Origin: Paenibacillus polymyxa | GTDB taxonomy: Bacteria > Bacillota > Bacilli > Paenibacillales > Paenibacillaceae | Length of the DNA stretch: 64,000 bases | Direction: 5' to 3' | Assembly: GCF_018614975.1 (NCBI RefSeq) | Contig: NZ_JAGGNR010000016.1 | Coordinates: 124,001-188,000, forward strand | Shown: one piece after another, positions 25,217-36,121 of the stretch | Layout: each line of letters opens with the position of its first letter | How positions within the stretch are numbered: position 1 is the stretch's first letter | Notes under the pieces: generated by a model | The model's database searches: none | The model's input: only the letters and a program-made list of their open reading frames with translations | What the model was told of the DNA's origin: nothing | Translations under genes and position numbers: made by a program

Positions 25217-26350
25217 TCACTGGACAGCGGCGGTATTCTCCAGCGCCTGACCCGCAGGAACATAGGCATGCCCGAGATCCCGGGCAACTGCCTCATACGT
25301 GATATGTCCATTCAGCGCGTTAACCGCGCTCCGAATGGCCGAACTGCCGCGAATCGCGGCGGCTGCACCGTGGTTGGCCAGCTGCAGCGCATAAGGCATG
25401 GTGGCGTTGGTTAGCGCCACCGTGGACGTACGCGGCACGGCGCCCGGCATATTCGCCACCGCGTAATGCACGACGCCATGTTTCACATAGGTCGGTTCAT
25501 CGTGGGTTGTGATATGATCAATGGTCTCAACGATCCCGCCCTGATCAATCGCCACATCCACAATGACCGAACCCGGTGCCATGGTCTTCACCACCTGCTC
25601 GCTGACAAGCGTTGGCGCCTTGGCGCCCGGAATCAGCACCGCACAGATCAACAGATCTGCCGCCGCAACAGCTGTTGCGATGTTGGACGGGCTGGATACC
25701 AGCGTGTGGATCTGATTGCCGAAGATATCATCCAACTGACGCAGACGATTCAGATTCAGATCAAGGATGGTCACATCGGCGCCAAGACCAATAGCAATTT
25801 TGGCTGCATTTGTTCCCACCGTTCCACCACCAATAATGACCACTTTCCCCCGACTAACGCCTGGTACACCGGACAACAGAATGCCCTTGCCACCTTCCGT
25901 TTTCTCCAGTAGCTGTGCTCCGATCTGGGAGGCCATGCGGCCTGCAACTTCACTCATAGGGGTTAGCAGGGGGAGGGTACTGTTGACCTCCAACGTCTCA
26001 TACGCAATAGCTGTTACCCGACTTTTAATAAGGGCTTTGGCAAGCTCCGGTTCCGCTGCGAGGTGCAGGTAGGTGAACAGAATCATTCCCGGACGAAAAT
26101 ATCCATATTCACTGGCAAGTGGTTCTTTCACCTTGATGATCATATCGGCTTCGGTCCACACTGACTTGGCATCAATCCGAATCTCGGCGCCTGCAGCTTG
26201 ATATTCATGATCCGTGAATCCGCTACCAATCCCTGCGCCTTGTTCAATCATCACCTGGTGACCGGCTCTGATGAAATCAGCAGCCCCGGCCGGAGTCATT
26301 GCTACACGATTCTCATTGTTTTTAATTTCTTTGGGAATTCCGATTCTCAT
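25217..26350 (-). CDS. ald: alanine dehydrogenase
   Basis: A 377-residue NAD-dependent enzyme interconverting L-alanine and pyruvate plus ammonium. Characteristic segments are [17 protein letters not shown] at the N terminus (substrate-binding Arg), [10 protein letters not shown] (catalytic Lys), the Rossmann [17 protein letters not shown] and the C-terminal [18 protein letters not shown]. The ATG at 26350 is best spaced from GAGGTG; an ATG two codons earlier is too close. It is divergent from a PucR-type regulator, the arrangement of ald and adeR in B. subtilis, which points to induction by alanine. It also supports sporulation in bacilli. Confidence 0.96.
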   Translation of the reverse strand: MRIGIPKEIKNNENRVAMTPAGAADFIRAGHQVMIEQGAGIGSGFTDHEYQAAGAEIRIDAKSVWTEADMIIKVKEPLASEYGYFRPGMILFTYLHLAAEPELAKALIKSRVTAIAYETLEVNSTLPLLTPMSEVAGRMASQIGAQLLEKTEGGKGILLSGVPGVSRGKVVIIGGGTVGTNAAKIAIGLGADVTILDLNLNRLRQLDDIFGNQIHTLVSSPSNIATAVAAADLLICAVLIPGAKAPTLVSEQVVKTMAPGSVIVDVAIDQGGIVETIDHITTHDEPTYVKHGVVHYAVANMPGAVPRTSTVALTNATMPYALQLANHGAAAAIRGSSAIRSAVNALNGHITYEAVARDLGHAYVPAGQALENTAAVQ

Positions 26351-26539
26351 CACCATGCACCTCGTCCATTTATTGGTTGTTAGCTTATACTACAAGTTTA
26401 TGACTTGGATAATCGTTTTGCACCTTACTTCATGTCTAATCTTTAGGAATTAAACTCAACATATTGTCGAAAAAGACTGTTCAGGACATTTGTCCATGGA
26501 TTATAATGTAAGAAAAAATAACACGAAGAGGGATCGCCA

Positions 26540-28195
26540 TTGCAAAATGACCGTGTGTTTACGATCAAAGATATCCTTGCACGTCCGGTATTTGGCCGAG
26601 CACGACTAGCGGCAGGGAAGGATGGAGTGAACCGTCAGGTTGGCTGGGTTCATGTATTGGAGATTACAAATGTATCTCCATTTGTAAGCCCCCATGATCT
26701 TATTTTATCCACTGGACTGTGGCTTCAATCGGAAGAAGGGCGCGAAGAGTATCTGCTTCAGCTCATTGGCAGTGAGGCAGCGGGGCTATGTGTGGAGTTT
26801 GGTACCAGCATATACGGAATCCCGGAAGAACTGATTGAACTGGCGGATAGACACCAGTTTCCGCTGATCGTATTTGAGCAACCGGTCCGTTTTGTCGAGA
26901 TCACACAGGATATTCACTCTCTGCTCATTAATCATCAGCACCAACTGCTGAAAAGTCTGGAAGCCTACTCCCGCCAGCTTCAGCAGCGTACATTACAGAG
27001 TACGGACATGTCTGCTGTGCTGAACCTGTTGCATGAATACGCTGCCAAACCGGTGGTGTACATTTCGTCCATGGAGCCGGGCAGTTTTGTGCCCGAACTT
27101 GTTCCGGAGATGGAACAGGCCATCTATACCTGGTATGAGCAGGAGGTAGAACAGCTGGATTTGAATGATTCAGATACCGAATTATGGTTCCACATGGACG
27201 AAGAGAAGGCTCTGCTGTGTCAACCGGTCGTCTGTTTCGGCCAGGTGTTCTCCGCTGTAAGCATGATTGTGCATCCCGCGGCTCCAGTGGAATATCTCAA
27301 GCTGCTGCTCGATTATACGGCGAAGGCGGCGGCAGCGCTCACGCTTCGTTCCCAGTTTCTTGAAGAGAAGATGGTCCGAAATCAGAATGAACTGATCCAG
27401 GATCTGATGAATGGCAACATCCATCAGGAGGAACAGGCTCAGACTCGAATGGGGCTTCGTTTGCTGGTGAAGGGACAGTACTGGTTTGCAGGAGGGGTCA
27501 TCGAGATTGAGCATCGATTGAAGGGTACAGGTCGGGAGCGAATGGAAGCGAATCATCAGGATGTTCTTGTCCTGCTGCGTTCCCTGCTCAAGAAGAACAA
27601 TCTGCCTAGCCTGATTATGCTGAAGAACAACCAGGTATATCTGTGCTGTGCGAAGGAAGCGGTAACGGCTGCTGCACGTCATCAACTGCTGCGATTGCTG
27701 GAAGGGATTGCCCAGGACGTGAAACGGTTTGCCAGTCGTAACTTGAAGCAGGTTATGATTCATGTGGGGTTTGGCAAGTTACGCAGCCGTTTGACCAGCC
27801 TGCCGGAGAGCCTTCAGGAGGCCTATCAGGTGATCGAAGTTTCGAGATCGGTAGATTCGATGGAACATGTTCACTTTTACGAACGTATGGGTATATATCA
27901 AATGTTAAAGGCGTTACCCCACTCCTTCCTGCAACCCTTTGTCCAGGATCACCTGGGTATGTTGATAGAACATGACCAAACGCATCACCTGCGATTGGTA
28001 GAGACGTTGGATGCTTACCTGCAGAACTTTGGTTCCAAACGGGATGCAGCCGCCCAGTTATTTATTCATCGGCAAACGTTGTACAACAGACTGGAGAAGC
28101 TGGAAGAACTGATGGGGCCAGGTTACATGGATCAAGGGAGAAGAATCTGTCTGGAGATGGCGCTGCTCGCACACGCGATGATTGAGAATGGATAG
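26540..28195 (+). CDS. adeR: PucR family regulator, probable AdeR activator of ald
   Basis: A 551-residue regulator. The N-terminal PucR sensor domain (residues 5-125, FTIKDILARPVFGRARL, NVSPFVSPHDLILSTG) is followed by a GGDEF-like middle region. The C-terminal HTH_30 is typical (GSKRDAAAQLFIHRQTLYNRLEKLEEL). The TTG start at 26540 is preceded by GAGGGA. In B. subtilis, AdeR of the same family activates the adjacent ald. The divergent placement here makes the same role likely. Confidence 0.85.
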   Translation: MQNDRVFTIKDILARPVFGRARLAAGKDGVNRQVGWVHVLEITNVSPFVSPHDLILSTGLWLQSEEGREEYLLQLIGSEAAGLCVEFGTSIYGIPEELIELADRHQFPLIVFEQPVRFVEITQDIHSLLINHQHQLLKSLEAYSRQLQQRTLQSTDMSAVLNLLHEYAAKPVVYISSMEPGSFVPELVPEMEQAIYTWYEQEVEQLDLNDSDTELWFHMDEEKALLCQPVVCFGQVFSAVSMIVHPAAPVEYLKLLLDYTAKAAAALTLRSQFLEEKMVRNQNELIQDLMNGNIHQEEQAQTRMGLRLLVKGQYWFAGGVIEIEHRLKGTGRERMEANHQDVLVLLRSLLKKNNLPSLIMLKNNQVYLCCAKEAVTAAARHQLLRLLEGIAQDVKRFASRNLKQVMIHVGFGKLRSRLTSLPESLQEAYQVIEVSRSVDSMEHVHFYERMGIYQMLKALPHSFLQPFVQDHLGMLIEHDQTHHLRLVETLDAYLQNFGSKRDAAAQLFIHRQTLYNRLEKLEELMGPGYMDQGRRICLEMALLAHAMIENG

Positions 28196-28232
28196 TGGCA
28201 ATCCTCTTGATGAGGTGAAAGGAATGCAAGAC

Positions 28233-28281
28233 AGACTGTGCATCGATCTTACACAACCTTGAGCACAGTCTAGCAGTTTTT
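28233..28281 (+). terminator. intrinsic terminator of adeR
   Basis: Arms AGACTGTGC (28233-28241) and GCACAGTCT (28263-28271) are followed by AGCAGTTTTT. Confidence 0.75.
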
Positions 28282-28560
28282 ACTAATCCGCCGGGTATGT
28301 TGTAATGAAGCAGGCAGGCGTTGCAGGGTGGGAGTGGAGCGTCGGCCCCGATAAAGCTTCGTTTGACCGGAGGATGGTGCCAATGATAATGAAGAAGGAG
28401 CAGCCAGCCGATACGGGGGTGAAGACCGGTCAGGGCGTCGTTCCGGTTCCACTTCATTGGTCGCCATTGAAATGCCACTTTGGTGCAGCCATTCATTAAG
28501 TCGTTTGGGATTGATTCCAAGTTGTCCGCTCAGATTACAGATATCGAGGTTTATTCTCAC
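28270..28560 (-). CDS. doubtful small ORF with HTH-like N terminus
   Basis: A 96-codon open frame from GTG at 28560, with GGAAAGGCGG five bases upstream. The first 30 residues read protein-like (LDICNLSGQLGINPKRLNEW). The rest is rich in Ser, Pro and Arg with little structure, and the frame ends within the terminator of adeR. It could be a small gene, a degraded one or noise. Confidence 0.3.
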   Translation of the reverse strand: MRINLDICNLSGQLGINPKRLNEWLHQSGISMATNEVEPERRPDRSSPPYRLAAPSSLSLAPSSGQTKLYRGRRSTPTLQRLPASLQHTRRISKNC

Positions 28561-28876
28561 ACAAATCCGCCTTTCCTGGAATATCGGGCTGGTAGTAGGG
28601 TATGAAAGGGAAGCATGAATTCGAGATCGGTAAATGCTATTGTACATGTTGGTTGTGCTTGATCGGCGGAATGATCCATTGTCTTAAGAAATTGTGTGAC
28701 GGCGTATGTATACGTTGTTAAACGTTTCCATGTCCGCTGTTTTGAAATTTTTCCATTAAATTGGCTTTTAACAAGATTCTATCACTTCTCATGCCATTGC
28801 GCGTCTCAATATAGTCTCATTTTTGAGAGGATATATTGTATATTAAAAGTACCAGTATCTAGTACGGAGGACATAT

Positions 28877-30949
28877 ATGGGAAACAGCAGTAGTGAGGCA
28901 CAATGCGACAAATATGTTGAGGATGGGAAACGTTTCGTCGGTCGAGCCGAGGAACTGACGACACTGGAGCGGTGGTTCAATCATCCGGAAGCCCCATTAA
29001 CCATATTCTCAATTACAGGCATGGGGGGCATCGGTAAATCTTCCTTGCTATCAGAGATGTTATCCGTATCTCGGGATCGAGGTGCGACAGCCATATGGAT
29101 GGATGGCCGATCATGCGGTGCAACACCATCCGTATTTATGGATTATCTCTCCTCTACATTAGGGCTGGAAACACTGGATAGTGAAGGGAATCCACGACCA
29201 CTGAGTCTACTGAAGGAGACTTCAATTGAGAAGAGATTGGTCCTGGCCGTGGATAATTATGAAGAGCTCGCTCTGTTAGAAAGCTGGTTCATGGAAGTCT
29301 TTGTTTCCAAACTTCCATTGAGAGGGATATTGGTCATTCTTGCATCACGCCCGGAACTCGCTTCTGCCTGGCGGACACATCCCCGACTGCATCAGCGTTT
29401 TGTACAGATGCGGCTTCAACATTTTACAGTCGATGAAATTACGGAGTACATCACAGTGGCAGGTTTTTTGAATCAGGGCATGGCAGGCACCATTACGAGA
29501 ATGACCGACGGGCATCCACTGGGTCTGGCCCTTGCTGTAGAAGCTGCAGATCAGAGGAGGAATCTTCCGCAGTCCGAATGGGCTGAACTGTCGCATATGA
29601 TCAGTGCTCGATTATTATTGGAACTTACTACACCTCGCCTGCACCCCATGGTGGAGGTACTCACATTGCTTGAGACAGCCAATCAGGAGTTGTTATCATC
29701 CGTACTGGATATGACCGTGACAAAAGAAGAGTACCACATGCTGAGACAGATGTCGTTTATCCGTTCGGGCCCGGATGGTCTTGCCCTGCATGATATGGCC
29801 AGGGTACATCTACTACGAGATTTTCGCCAACGTGAGCCACATCGGTTGCAGACGATGCGTATCAGGATTGCGAAGTTGCTGAAACCGCTGCATGAACAGG
29901 CAGGGTCTCATGTGCGTCGCCAAATTGCCAGGAAGATGCTGCTGCTCTGTCAGGAATCGATGCTTCAATACCGCAAGTACGCAGACGTGTCTCGTGATTC
30001 CTTGTTCTCGCCTCTTGAAACGATGACAAAAGAGGATCTGCCCGCTCTGCACAGCTTGTTACAGCAATGGTGCGAGTACAGCGTGGAACCATGGCAGGCT
30101 GTATCCTATGGCCCCTTCCTGGATGAATTGGCACAACGTTATCCCGAAGGAATCGTATTAATGCGTGACAAGCTTGGGGAGACAATTGCCATGTTCATTA
30201 CCATCCTTGTACATAGGGAGAGTAGTGAGTTGCTATTAAAATATTTTCCGAATGAGATGCAGGAATGCTTCACACCACAAGAGCTCCAAAATGACCCGGA
30301 TCAGAGTGATACACACTTTGCTTTGCTGGCGGCGGCAAGAGATGATATGCCTGGTTATACACGAGAAGAACTGGTAGGATACATGGCACTGGACCGGCTG
30401 TCTCTGCTTGGTGATGGTGCGCGAGCGATGCTCGTTGCAACGAATCCTCACCTGAAACTATTTTTGCAAAGTATTGGATTCCAGATGCGAAGAACCCGCA
30501 CCCGTGTCTGTGATAGATTCGAGGACCGGGCGGACATCCTTGATTTGGATTTGCGTAGTGGGCAATTCGGAGAGTGGGTCATGTCTCTGCTTGATCCGGA
30601 ATCAACAGAGAATCGTATACCGCCGGAAACAACGGAAGTGAATGGTGTAATCTGGAATGAACAGGATGTTCGCAAGATGTTGGGATTCCTTCGTTCTCCG
30701 GGAGAATTGCATGAATATGCTGGCAGGGTTACAGGAGTAAAGGATGGAATCCAGTTACAGCTGTATGTCATGGATGTGTTGGGAGGCAAAGTGCAAGGTC
30801 TATCTCCACAGGATCAGATGCTGTTATACGCGGCCTACTGGACGCATGCTGGCAATCCAACTGCCGCAGCTCAGACGTGTTCCATGAGTCGGGCGACATT
30901 CTATCGCCATCTCAGAACAGCGCTGACTCGCTTGGCACGGATTTTGTAG
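28877..30949 (+). CDS. STAND-type ATPase with C-terminal HTH
   Basis: A 690-residue protein. Near residues 20-35 the FVGRAEELTTLERWF box opens a STAND/NB-ARC-like module: Walker A GMGGIGKSS near residue 50, Walker B LVLAVDNYEE near 118, ILASRPEL (sensor 1) and the TDGHPLGLALA segment (GxP). A long helical middle region without obvious TPR repeats follows. The last 50 residues form a helix-turn-helix resembling sigma region 4 (NPTAAAQTCSMSRATFYRHL). This suggests a signal-dependent transcription regulator that oligomerises on ligand binding. The ATG follows GGAGG. Its target and ligand are unknown. Confidence 0.82.
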   Translation: MGNSSSEAQCDKYVEDGKRFVGRAEELTTLERWFNHPEAPLTIFSITGMGGIGKSSLLSEMLSVSRDRGATAIWMDGRSCGATPSVFMDYLSSTLGLETLDSEGNPRPLSLLKETSIEKRLVLAVDNYEELALLESWFMEVFVSKLPLRGILVILASRPELASAWRTHPRLHQRFVQMRLQHFTVDEITEYITVAGFLNQGMAGTITRMTDGHPLGLALAVEAADQRRNLPQSEWAELSHMISARLLLELTTPRLHPMVEVLTLLETANQELLSSVLDMTVTKEEYHMLRQMSFIRSGPDGLALHDMARVHLLRDFRQREPHRLQTMRIRIAKLLKPLHEQAGSHVRRQIARKMLLLCQESMLQYRKYADVSRDSLFSPLETMTKEDLPALHSLLQQWCEYSVEPWQAVSYGPFLDELAQRYPEGIVLMRDKLGETIAMFITILVHRESSELLLKYFPNEMQECFTPQELQNDPDQSDTHFALLAAARDDMPGYTREELVGYMALDRLSLLGDGARAMLVATNPHLKLFLQSIGFQMRRTRTRVCDRFEDRADILDLDLRSGQFGEWVMSLLDPESTENRIPPETTEVNGVIWNEQDVRKMLGFLRSPGELHEYAGRVTGVKDGIQLQLYVMDVLGGKVQGLSPQDQMLLYAAYWTHAGNPTAAAQTCSMSRATFYRHLRTALTRLARIL

Positions 30950-30985
30950 AATTCTATTCGTTCATCATACCGATAATAACGACAA

Positions 30986-31015
30986 GAAGAGGCTGGTCAT
31001 AGACCAAGCCTCTTC
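30986..31015. terminator. convergent terminator
   Basis: Arms GAAGAGGCTGGT (30986-30997) and ACCAAGCCTCTTC (31003-31015) overlap the stop codon of the sigma-54 regulator gene. Confidence 0.7.
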
Positions 31016-32715
31016 ATGCGATTATAGAGCGTTGCCCTGGAGATGCCAAGTTGCTTGGCGAGTGTTCGTTTGTTGCCACCTGCTGCTTTCAGATATTGAA
31101 TTAGAAGTTGCGCCTCATAGGTGTCCAATTTTTGCTGGTAGGTAACACCGGAGACAAGTTCGGAATCATCCGAGGTATCTATTTCGTTCACATTTGCAAC
31201 CGTTCGAGGTTTTTGTTCTGCTCCCGCCGAATCCTGACGTTGCTGATTTTCGTTGTTGACATGTGAATGAATTCCGGATATCAGTTGAACTTCGGACTGT
31301 TCTTGCATGGTGAGGGAGGTGAGGGTATCAGGCAGGTATTCCTGCTTCACCTCACCATCTGTTGTCAGAATGGTCAGGCGTTCGATCACATTTCGTAATT
31401 CACGTACATTGCCTGGCCAATCATATTGGAACAGCAACTTGAACACTTCAGGTGGAACCAACTCAATATGACGGTTATAGAGCAAGGAGAATTCTTGGAG
31501 GAACGTCTGGGTTAATTCATATATATCTTCCTTGCGCATACGCAGAGGAGGGATGACAAGGTTAATGACATTCAGCCGATAGTAGAGATCTTCCCGGAAT
31601 TGATTGCGGGCAATCATATGCAGCAGATTCTGATTGGTCGCAGCGATAATCCGGCAGTCGGCCTGTTTCATACGCGTTCCCCCCACAGGAAAGTAACTCT
31701 TCTCCTGCAACACCCGAAGCAGCTTCACTTGCAATTCCAATGGCATCTCACCGATCTCATCCAGAAAAAGAGTCCCCCCTTCGGCAAGCTCAATCTTGCC
31801 CTTTTTGCCTTTGGGATCCGCTCCGGAGAAGGCACCTTTCTCATAGCCGAATAACTCACTTTCAAACAATGAAGCAGGGATTGCCCCACAGTTAATAGCG
31901 ATGAACGGTGCAGTCTGCAATTCACGAAGATCATGAATGGCTTTGGCGAATAACTCCTTGCCTGTGCCGCTCTCCCCGAGAATAAGTACGGTTGCTGAGG
32001 TGGTACTGATCTTGCGAATGGTCTCCATGCATTGCTTGATGACCAAGCTGCTGCCCTTGATTCTGGCGAATGGATCTAATTCGGGACGTAGCCGAGCAAC
32101 GGCTTTCTCCAGATGCTGGACTTTGGAGGTCATATGTAATAGTTCCTGATGTAATCGTATTTCGGTTGTTATATCCACTTCGGCAGCAACTGCACCCATA
32201 ATATGTCCATCCAGCTGGACAGGACGAGCATTAATCAGGGCGAACAGGTCGGGCCGGGGCTGATGCTGTTTGCGATAGACTGATTCGCCAGTATATAGCG
32301 TCTTGAGAGACTGGAGCCGATCGGTTGGAAAGAAGTCCGCGGCGGGTTGTCCGATGATGTCTTTTTTACTGATCGAAAAGACATGCTCCGCGCCAGTTGT
32401 CCAGTAGGCCACCTTGGCGTCCTCATTAATTAATGTCAGAGCTGAGCCTGCTGTCTCCAGTGTAGTCTCAAAATAAGCTTCTATTAGGCGATGCGCATGC
32501 ATCATGGCATGCAAAACATCGGATACGGCGATATATCCCAATAGGGGTCCATCATCCTGAATGAACAGATAAGAACATGTATCGAACAGGGGGATGGCAT
32601 CTGCCAGAGATGTCGATGACGTGATGGTGGGCATGGAAAGACTTGAATCAAGCGTGCCCATATCTGTTCGCAATAAAGACATTAATTCTGGAAGTAAATG
32701 TTTCATCGATATCAC
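30997..32715 (-). CDS. sigma-54-dependent enhancer-binding regulator (CBS-PAS-AAA+-Fis)
   Basis: A 572-residue activator. A CBS-like N terminus (residues 25-90, SLADAIPLFDTCSYLFIQDD) and a PAS domain (95-205, ALTLINEDAKVAYWTTGAE) precede the AAA+ motor (about 225-450). Walker A is GESGTGKE. The sigma-54 contact loop reads GAFSGA rather than the usual GAFTGA. GGTLFLDEIGEMP is Walker B and WPGNVRELRN the sensor 2 region. The C-terminal Fis-type HTH is GGNKRTLAKQLGISRATLYNRM. The start has no strong ribosome site; ATATCGATG begins at 32715. It is the only such activator in the window and lies near sigL and three sigma-54 promoters, so it may control proline and aspartate catabolism in the manner of RocR. 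Confidence 0.92.
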   Translation of the reverse strand: MISMKHLLPELMSLLRTDMGTLDSSLSMPTITSSTSLADAIPLFDTCSYLFIQDDGPLLGYIAVSDVLHAMMHAHRLIEAYFETTLETAGSALTLINEDAKVAYWTTGAEHVFSISKKDIIGQPAADFFPTDRLQSLKTLYTGESVYRKQHQPRPDLFALINARPVQLDGHIMGAVAAEVDITTEIRLHQELLHMTSKVQHLEKAVARLRPELDPFARIKGSSLVIKQCMETIRKISTTSATVLILGESGTGKELFAKAIHDLRELQTAPFIAINCGAIPASLFESELFGYEKGAFSGADPKGKKGKIELAEGGTLFLDEIGEMPLELQVKLLRVLQEKSYFPVGGTRMKQADCRIIAATNQNLLHMIARNQFREDLYYRLNVINLVIPPLRMRKEDIYELTQTFLQEFSLLYNRHIELVPPEVFKLLFQYDWPGNVRELRNVIERLTILTTDGEVKQEYLPDTLTSLTMQEQSEVQLISGIHSHVNNENQQRQDSAGAEQKPRTVANVNEIDTSDDSELVSGVTYQQKLDTYEAQLLIQYLKAAGGNKRTLAKQLGISRATLYNRMKRLGL

Positions 32716-34559
<1,844 letters not shown>

Positions 34560-34702
34560 AAGGCTTTTCGAGCTTGTAATTTTGATTAATAAATGGGTAT
34601 GTCCAGAAAAATAGACATTTAAAATTGGGGATGCTAATTTTTTAGACATCAAGAGAAGAAGTGGAGAAAAGGAAAGTTGGATGCTCTGGTAAAGGGTTCG
34701 TA

Positions 34703-34751
34703 CAGAAAAACCATGTGCCCAGAAAGAAAGAGGCAACATGGTTTTATTCTG
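34703..34751. terminator. bidirectional terminator
   Basis: Arms CAGAAAAACCATGT (34703-34716) and ACATGGTTTTATTCTG (34736-34751) give T-rich runs on both strands. They lie between the convergent collagen-like and proline dehydrogenase genes. Confidence 0.8.
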
Positions 34752-34789
34752 TCTTTGTTTATTTATATATTGATCCAGCTAGAAAATAA

Positions 34790-35713
34790 CTATCGGAACA
34801 TATTCTTAACGACCATCCAGAGATTAGCCGGTTTTTCGGCCAAACGGCGGGTATAGTACGGATACCACATGGTGCCATAAGGTACGTAACAGCGAATGCG
34901 ATAACCTTCTTTGGCGAGACGTTCCTGTTCACCCATGCGTAGGCCGTATAACATCTGAAATTCAAAGGCATCCTGCGAAATTCCCCGATCCTTGGCGTAT
35001 TGTTTGGTCCAGTTAATGATGTGATCGTCATGCGAAGCAACCGCGGTGTACACACCTTGATCGAGATGATTGCGAATCATCGTTTTGAATTGATGAATGA
35101 CTTCAGAAGTATTTTGATAGGCGACTGATGCAGGTTCTTTGTAAGCACCTTTAACCAGCCGAAGCCGAATGCCTTCCCGAATCATATCGCGTGTATCTTC
35201 TTCGGTACGATGCAGATAGGCTTGCAATACTGTGCCCGTATTATGCAGTCCTTCCGAGTGCAGTCTTCGGACAATATCCAGCGTCGCTTGCGTAAATGGA
35301 CTATCCTCCATATCAATTCGGACAAAAAGATCATGCAATTTGGCTTGTGCGGCAACAGTACGGATATTTCGATAACCCTCTTCCGGATCAAGTGCGAGGC
35401 CCATCTGGGTTGGTTTCAGCGAGACGTTGGAGTCTGTTTTCTCACGTGCAATGCCTTCTACCAGTCGTACGTACTCATCCCTGTATAATGCCGCTTCGCT
35501 CAGGCGGGTGATGCCTTCGCCCAAGTGATCAAGCGTAGCCATAATGCCTTTATTATTGAGTATGCGGATCTCTTCGAGAGCTTCTTCCAAGGTGTTTCCT
35601 GCGATAAACTTGCCAGCTAGCTTCTTACCATATCTAATGGACAGGTTCTCTACAGCTTTGTTGCCTGCCACGGTTAATAAGGTTTTGCGATATATTTCCG
35701 TTCCTACACTCAT
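34790..35713 (-). CDS. proline dehydrogenase
   Basis: A 307-residue FAD enzyme oxidising L-proline to delta-1-pyrroline-5-carboxylate, the first step of proline use. Family segments are NVSLKPTQMGLAL, VRIDMEDSPFTQATLDI, VLQAYLHRTEEDTRDM, RLRLVKGAYKEP, VASHDDHIINW and FEFQMLYGLR. GAAGGAGGAAC is well placed before the ATG at 35713; the frame is open further upstream but lacks a ribosome site. A sigma-54 promoter lies at 35752-35767. It is divergent from the gene for the next enzyme of the pathway. Confidence 0.94.
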   Translation of the reverse strand: MSVGTEIYRKTLLTVAGNKAVENLSIRYGKKLAGKFIAGNTLEEALEEIRILNNKGIMATLDHLGEGITRLSEAALYRDEYVRLVEGIAREKTDSNVSLKPTQMGLALDPEEGYRNIRTVAAQAKLHDLFVRIDMEDSPFTQATLDIVRRLHSEGLHNTGTVLQAYLHRTEEDTRDMIREGIRLRLVKGAYKEPASVAYQNTSEVIHQFKTMIRNHLDQGVYTAVASHDDHIINWTKQYAKDRGISQDAFEFQMLYGLRMGEQERLAKEGYRIRCYVPYGTMWYPYYTRRLAEKPANLWMVVKNMFR

Positions 35714-35751
35714 TTTTGTTCCTCCTTCAGCATTGTGCATCCTTAATTCAA

Positions 35752-35767
35752 GCAAGAAACGTGCCAG
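35752..35767 (-). promoter_or_regulatory. sigma-54 promoter of proline dehydrogenase gene
   Basis: On the minus strand CTGGCAC, five bases, TTGCTT: the -24 GG (35765-35764) and -12 GC (35753-35752) are separated by exactly ten bases as required for sigma-54. Confidence 0.88.
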
Positions 35768-35860
35768 ATTTGGCGATGGTCTACTATTTTTCATGAAAAT
35801 TATCTATTTAAATTGAACTAAACATTTACACAAAACGGAGAGGACAGAAAGAACCTGAAG

Positions 35861-35977
35861 AAGCGGAGCGCTCGCCTTTATCCCCGGATTTTCCCTCTAT
35901 AAAAAGGAATCAAAAAAATCTGGGGATAACAGCGATCGGAAGGTTATTCTGTCATCGGAGTGGCCCGTGTGAATTTT
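35861..35977 (+). repeat. dispersed stem-loop repeat, copy B
   Basis: This is the longest copy. The left half (AAGCGGAGCGCTCGCCTTTA, 35861-35880) matches copy C. Outer arms TTATCCCCGGATTTT (35878-35892) and AAATCTGGGGATAA (35916-35929) pair, and the core GGGGATAACAGCGATC lies at 35922-35937. The right part to about 35977 matches copy A. It sits between the two sigma-54 promoters. Confidence 0.8.
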
Positions 35978-36022
35978 CAGTAGTTGAATTTAACGAGAAA
36001 AATATTTCAGTTTCAACCGGAG

Positions 36023-36040
36023 TTGGCACGGATTTTGCTA
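36023..36040 (+). promoter_or_regulatory. sigma-54 promoter of the P5C dehydrogenase gene
   Basis: TTGGCAC-GGATT-TTGCTA: the -24 GG at 36025-36026 and -12 GC at 36037-36038 have ten bases between them. It is close to the ideal consensus and about 80-100 bases before the start codon. Confidence 0.92.
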
Positions 36041-36121
36041 CATATATTTGGTGATGAGTAACATGCATAATAATTCAGGCGAGCAGCCAGCGAATCCCAC
36101 ATCCTGAAGGAGGAATCATTG

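Larger units (their letters stand above)
28196..28876. other. intergenic region with terminator and doubtful ORF
   Basis: This 680-base gap holds the terminator of the upstream regulator gene at 28233-28281 and a leftward open frame of uncertain status at 28270-28560. An AT-rich stretch at 28690-28870 should carry the promoter of the STAND gene. Nothing else was recognised. Confidence 0.45.
35714..36121. other. divergent control region of the proline genes
   Basis: Some 400 bases hold two outward-facing sigma-54 promoters (35752-35767 and 36023-36040) and, between them, a full copy of the dispersed stem-loop repeat. The enhancer sites of the activator should lie in this space, but no obvious tandem palindrome other than the repeat was seen. 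Confidence 0.7.
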
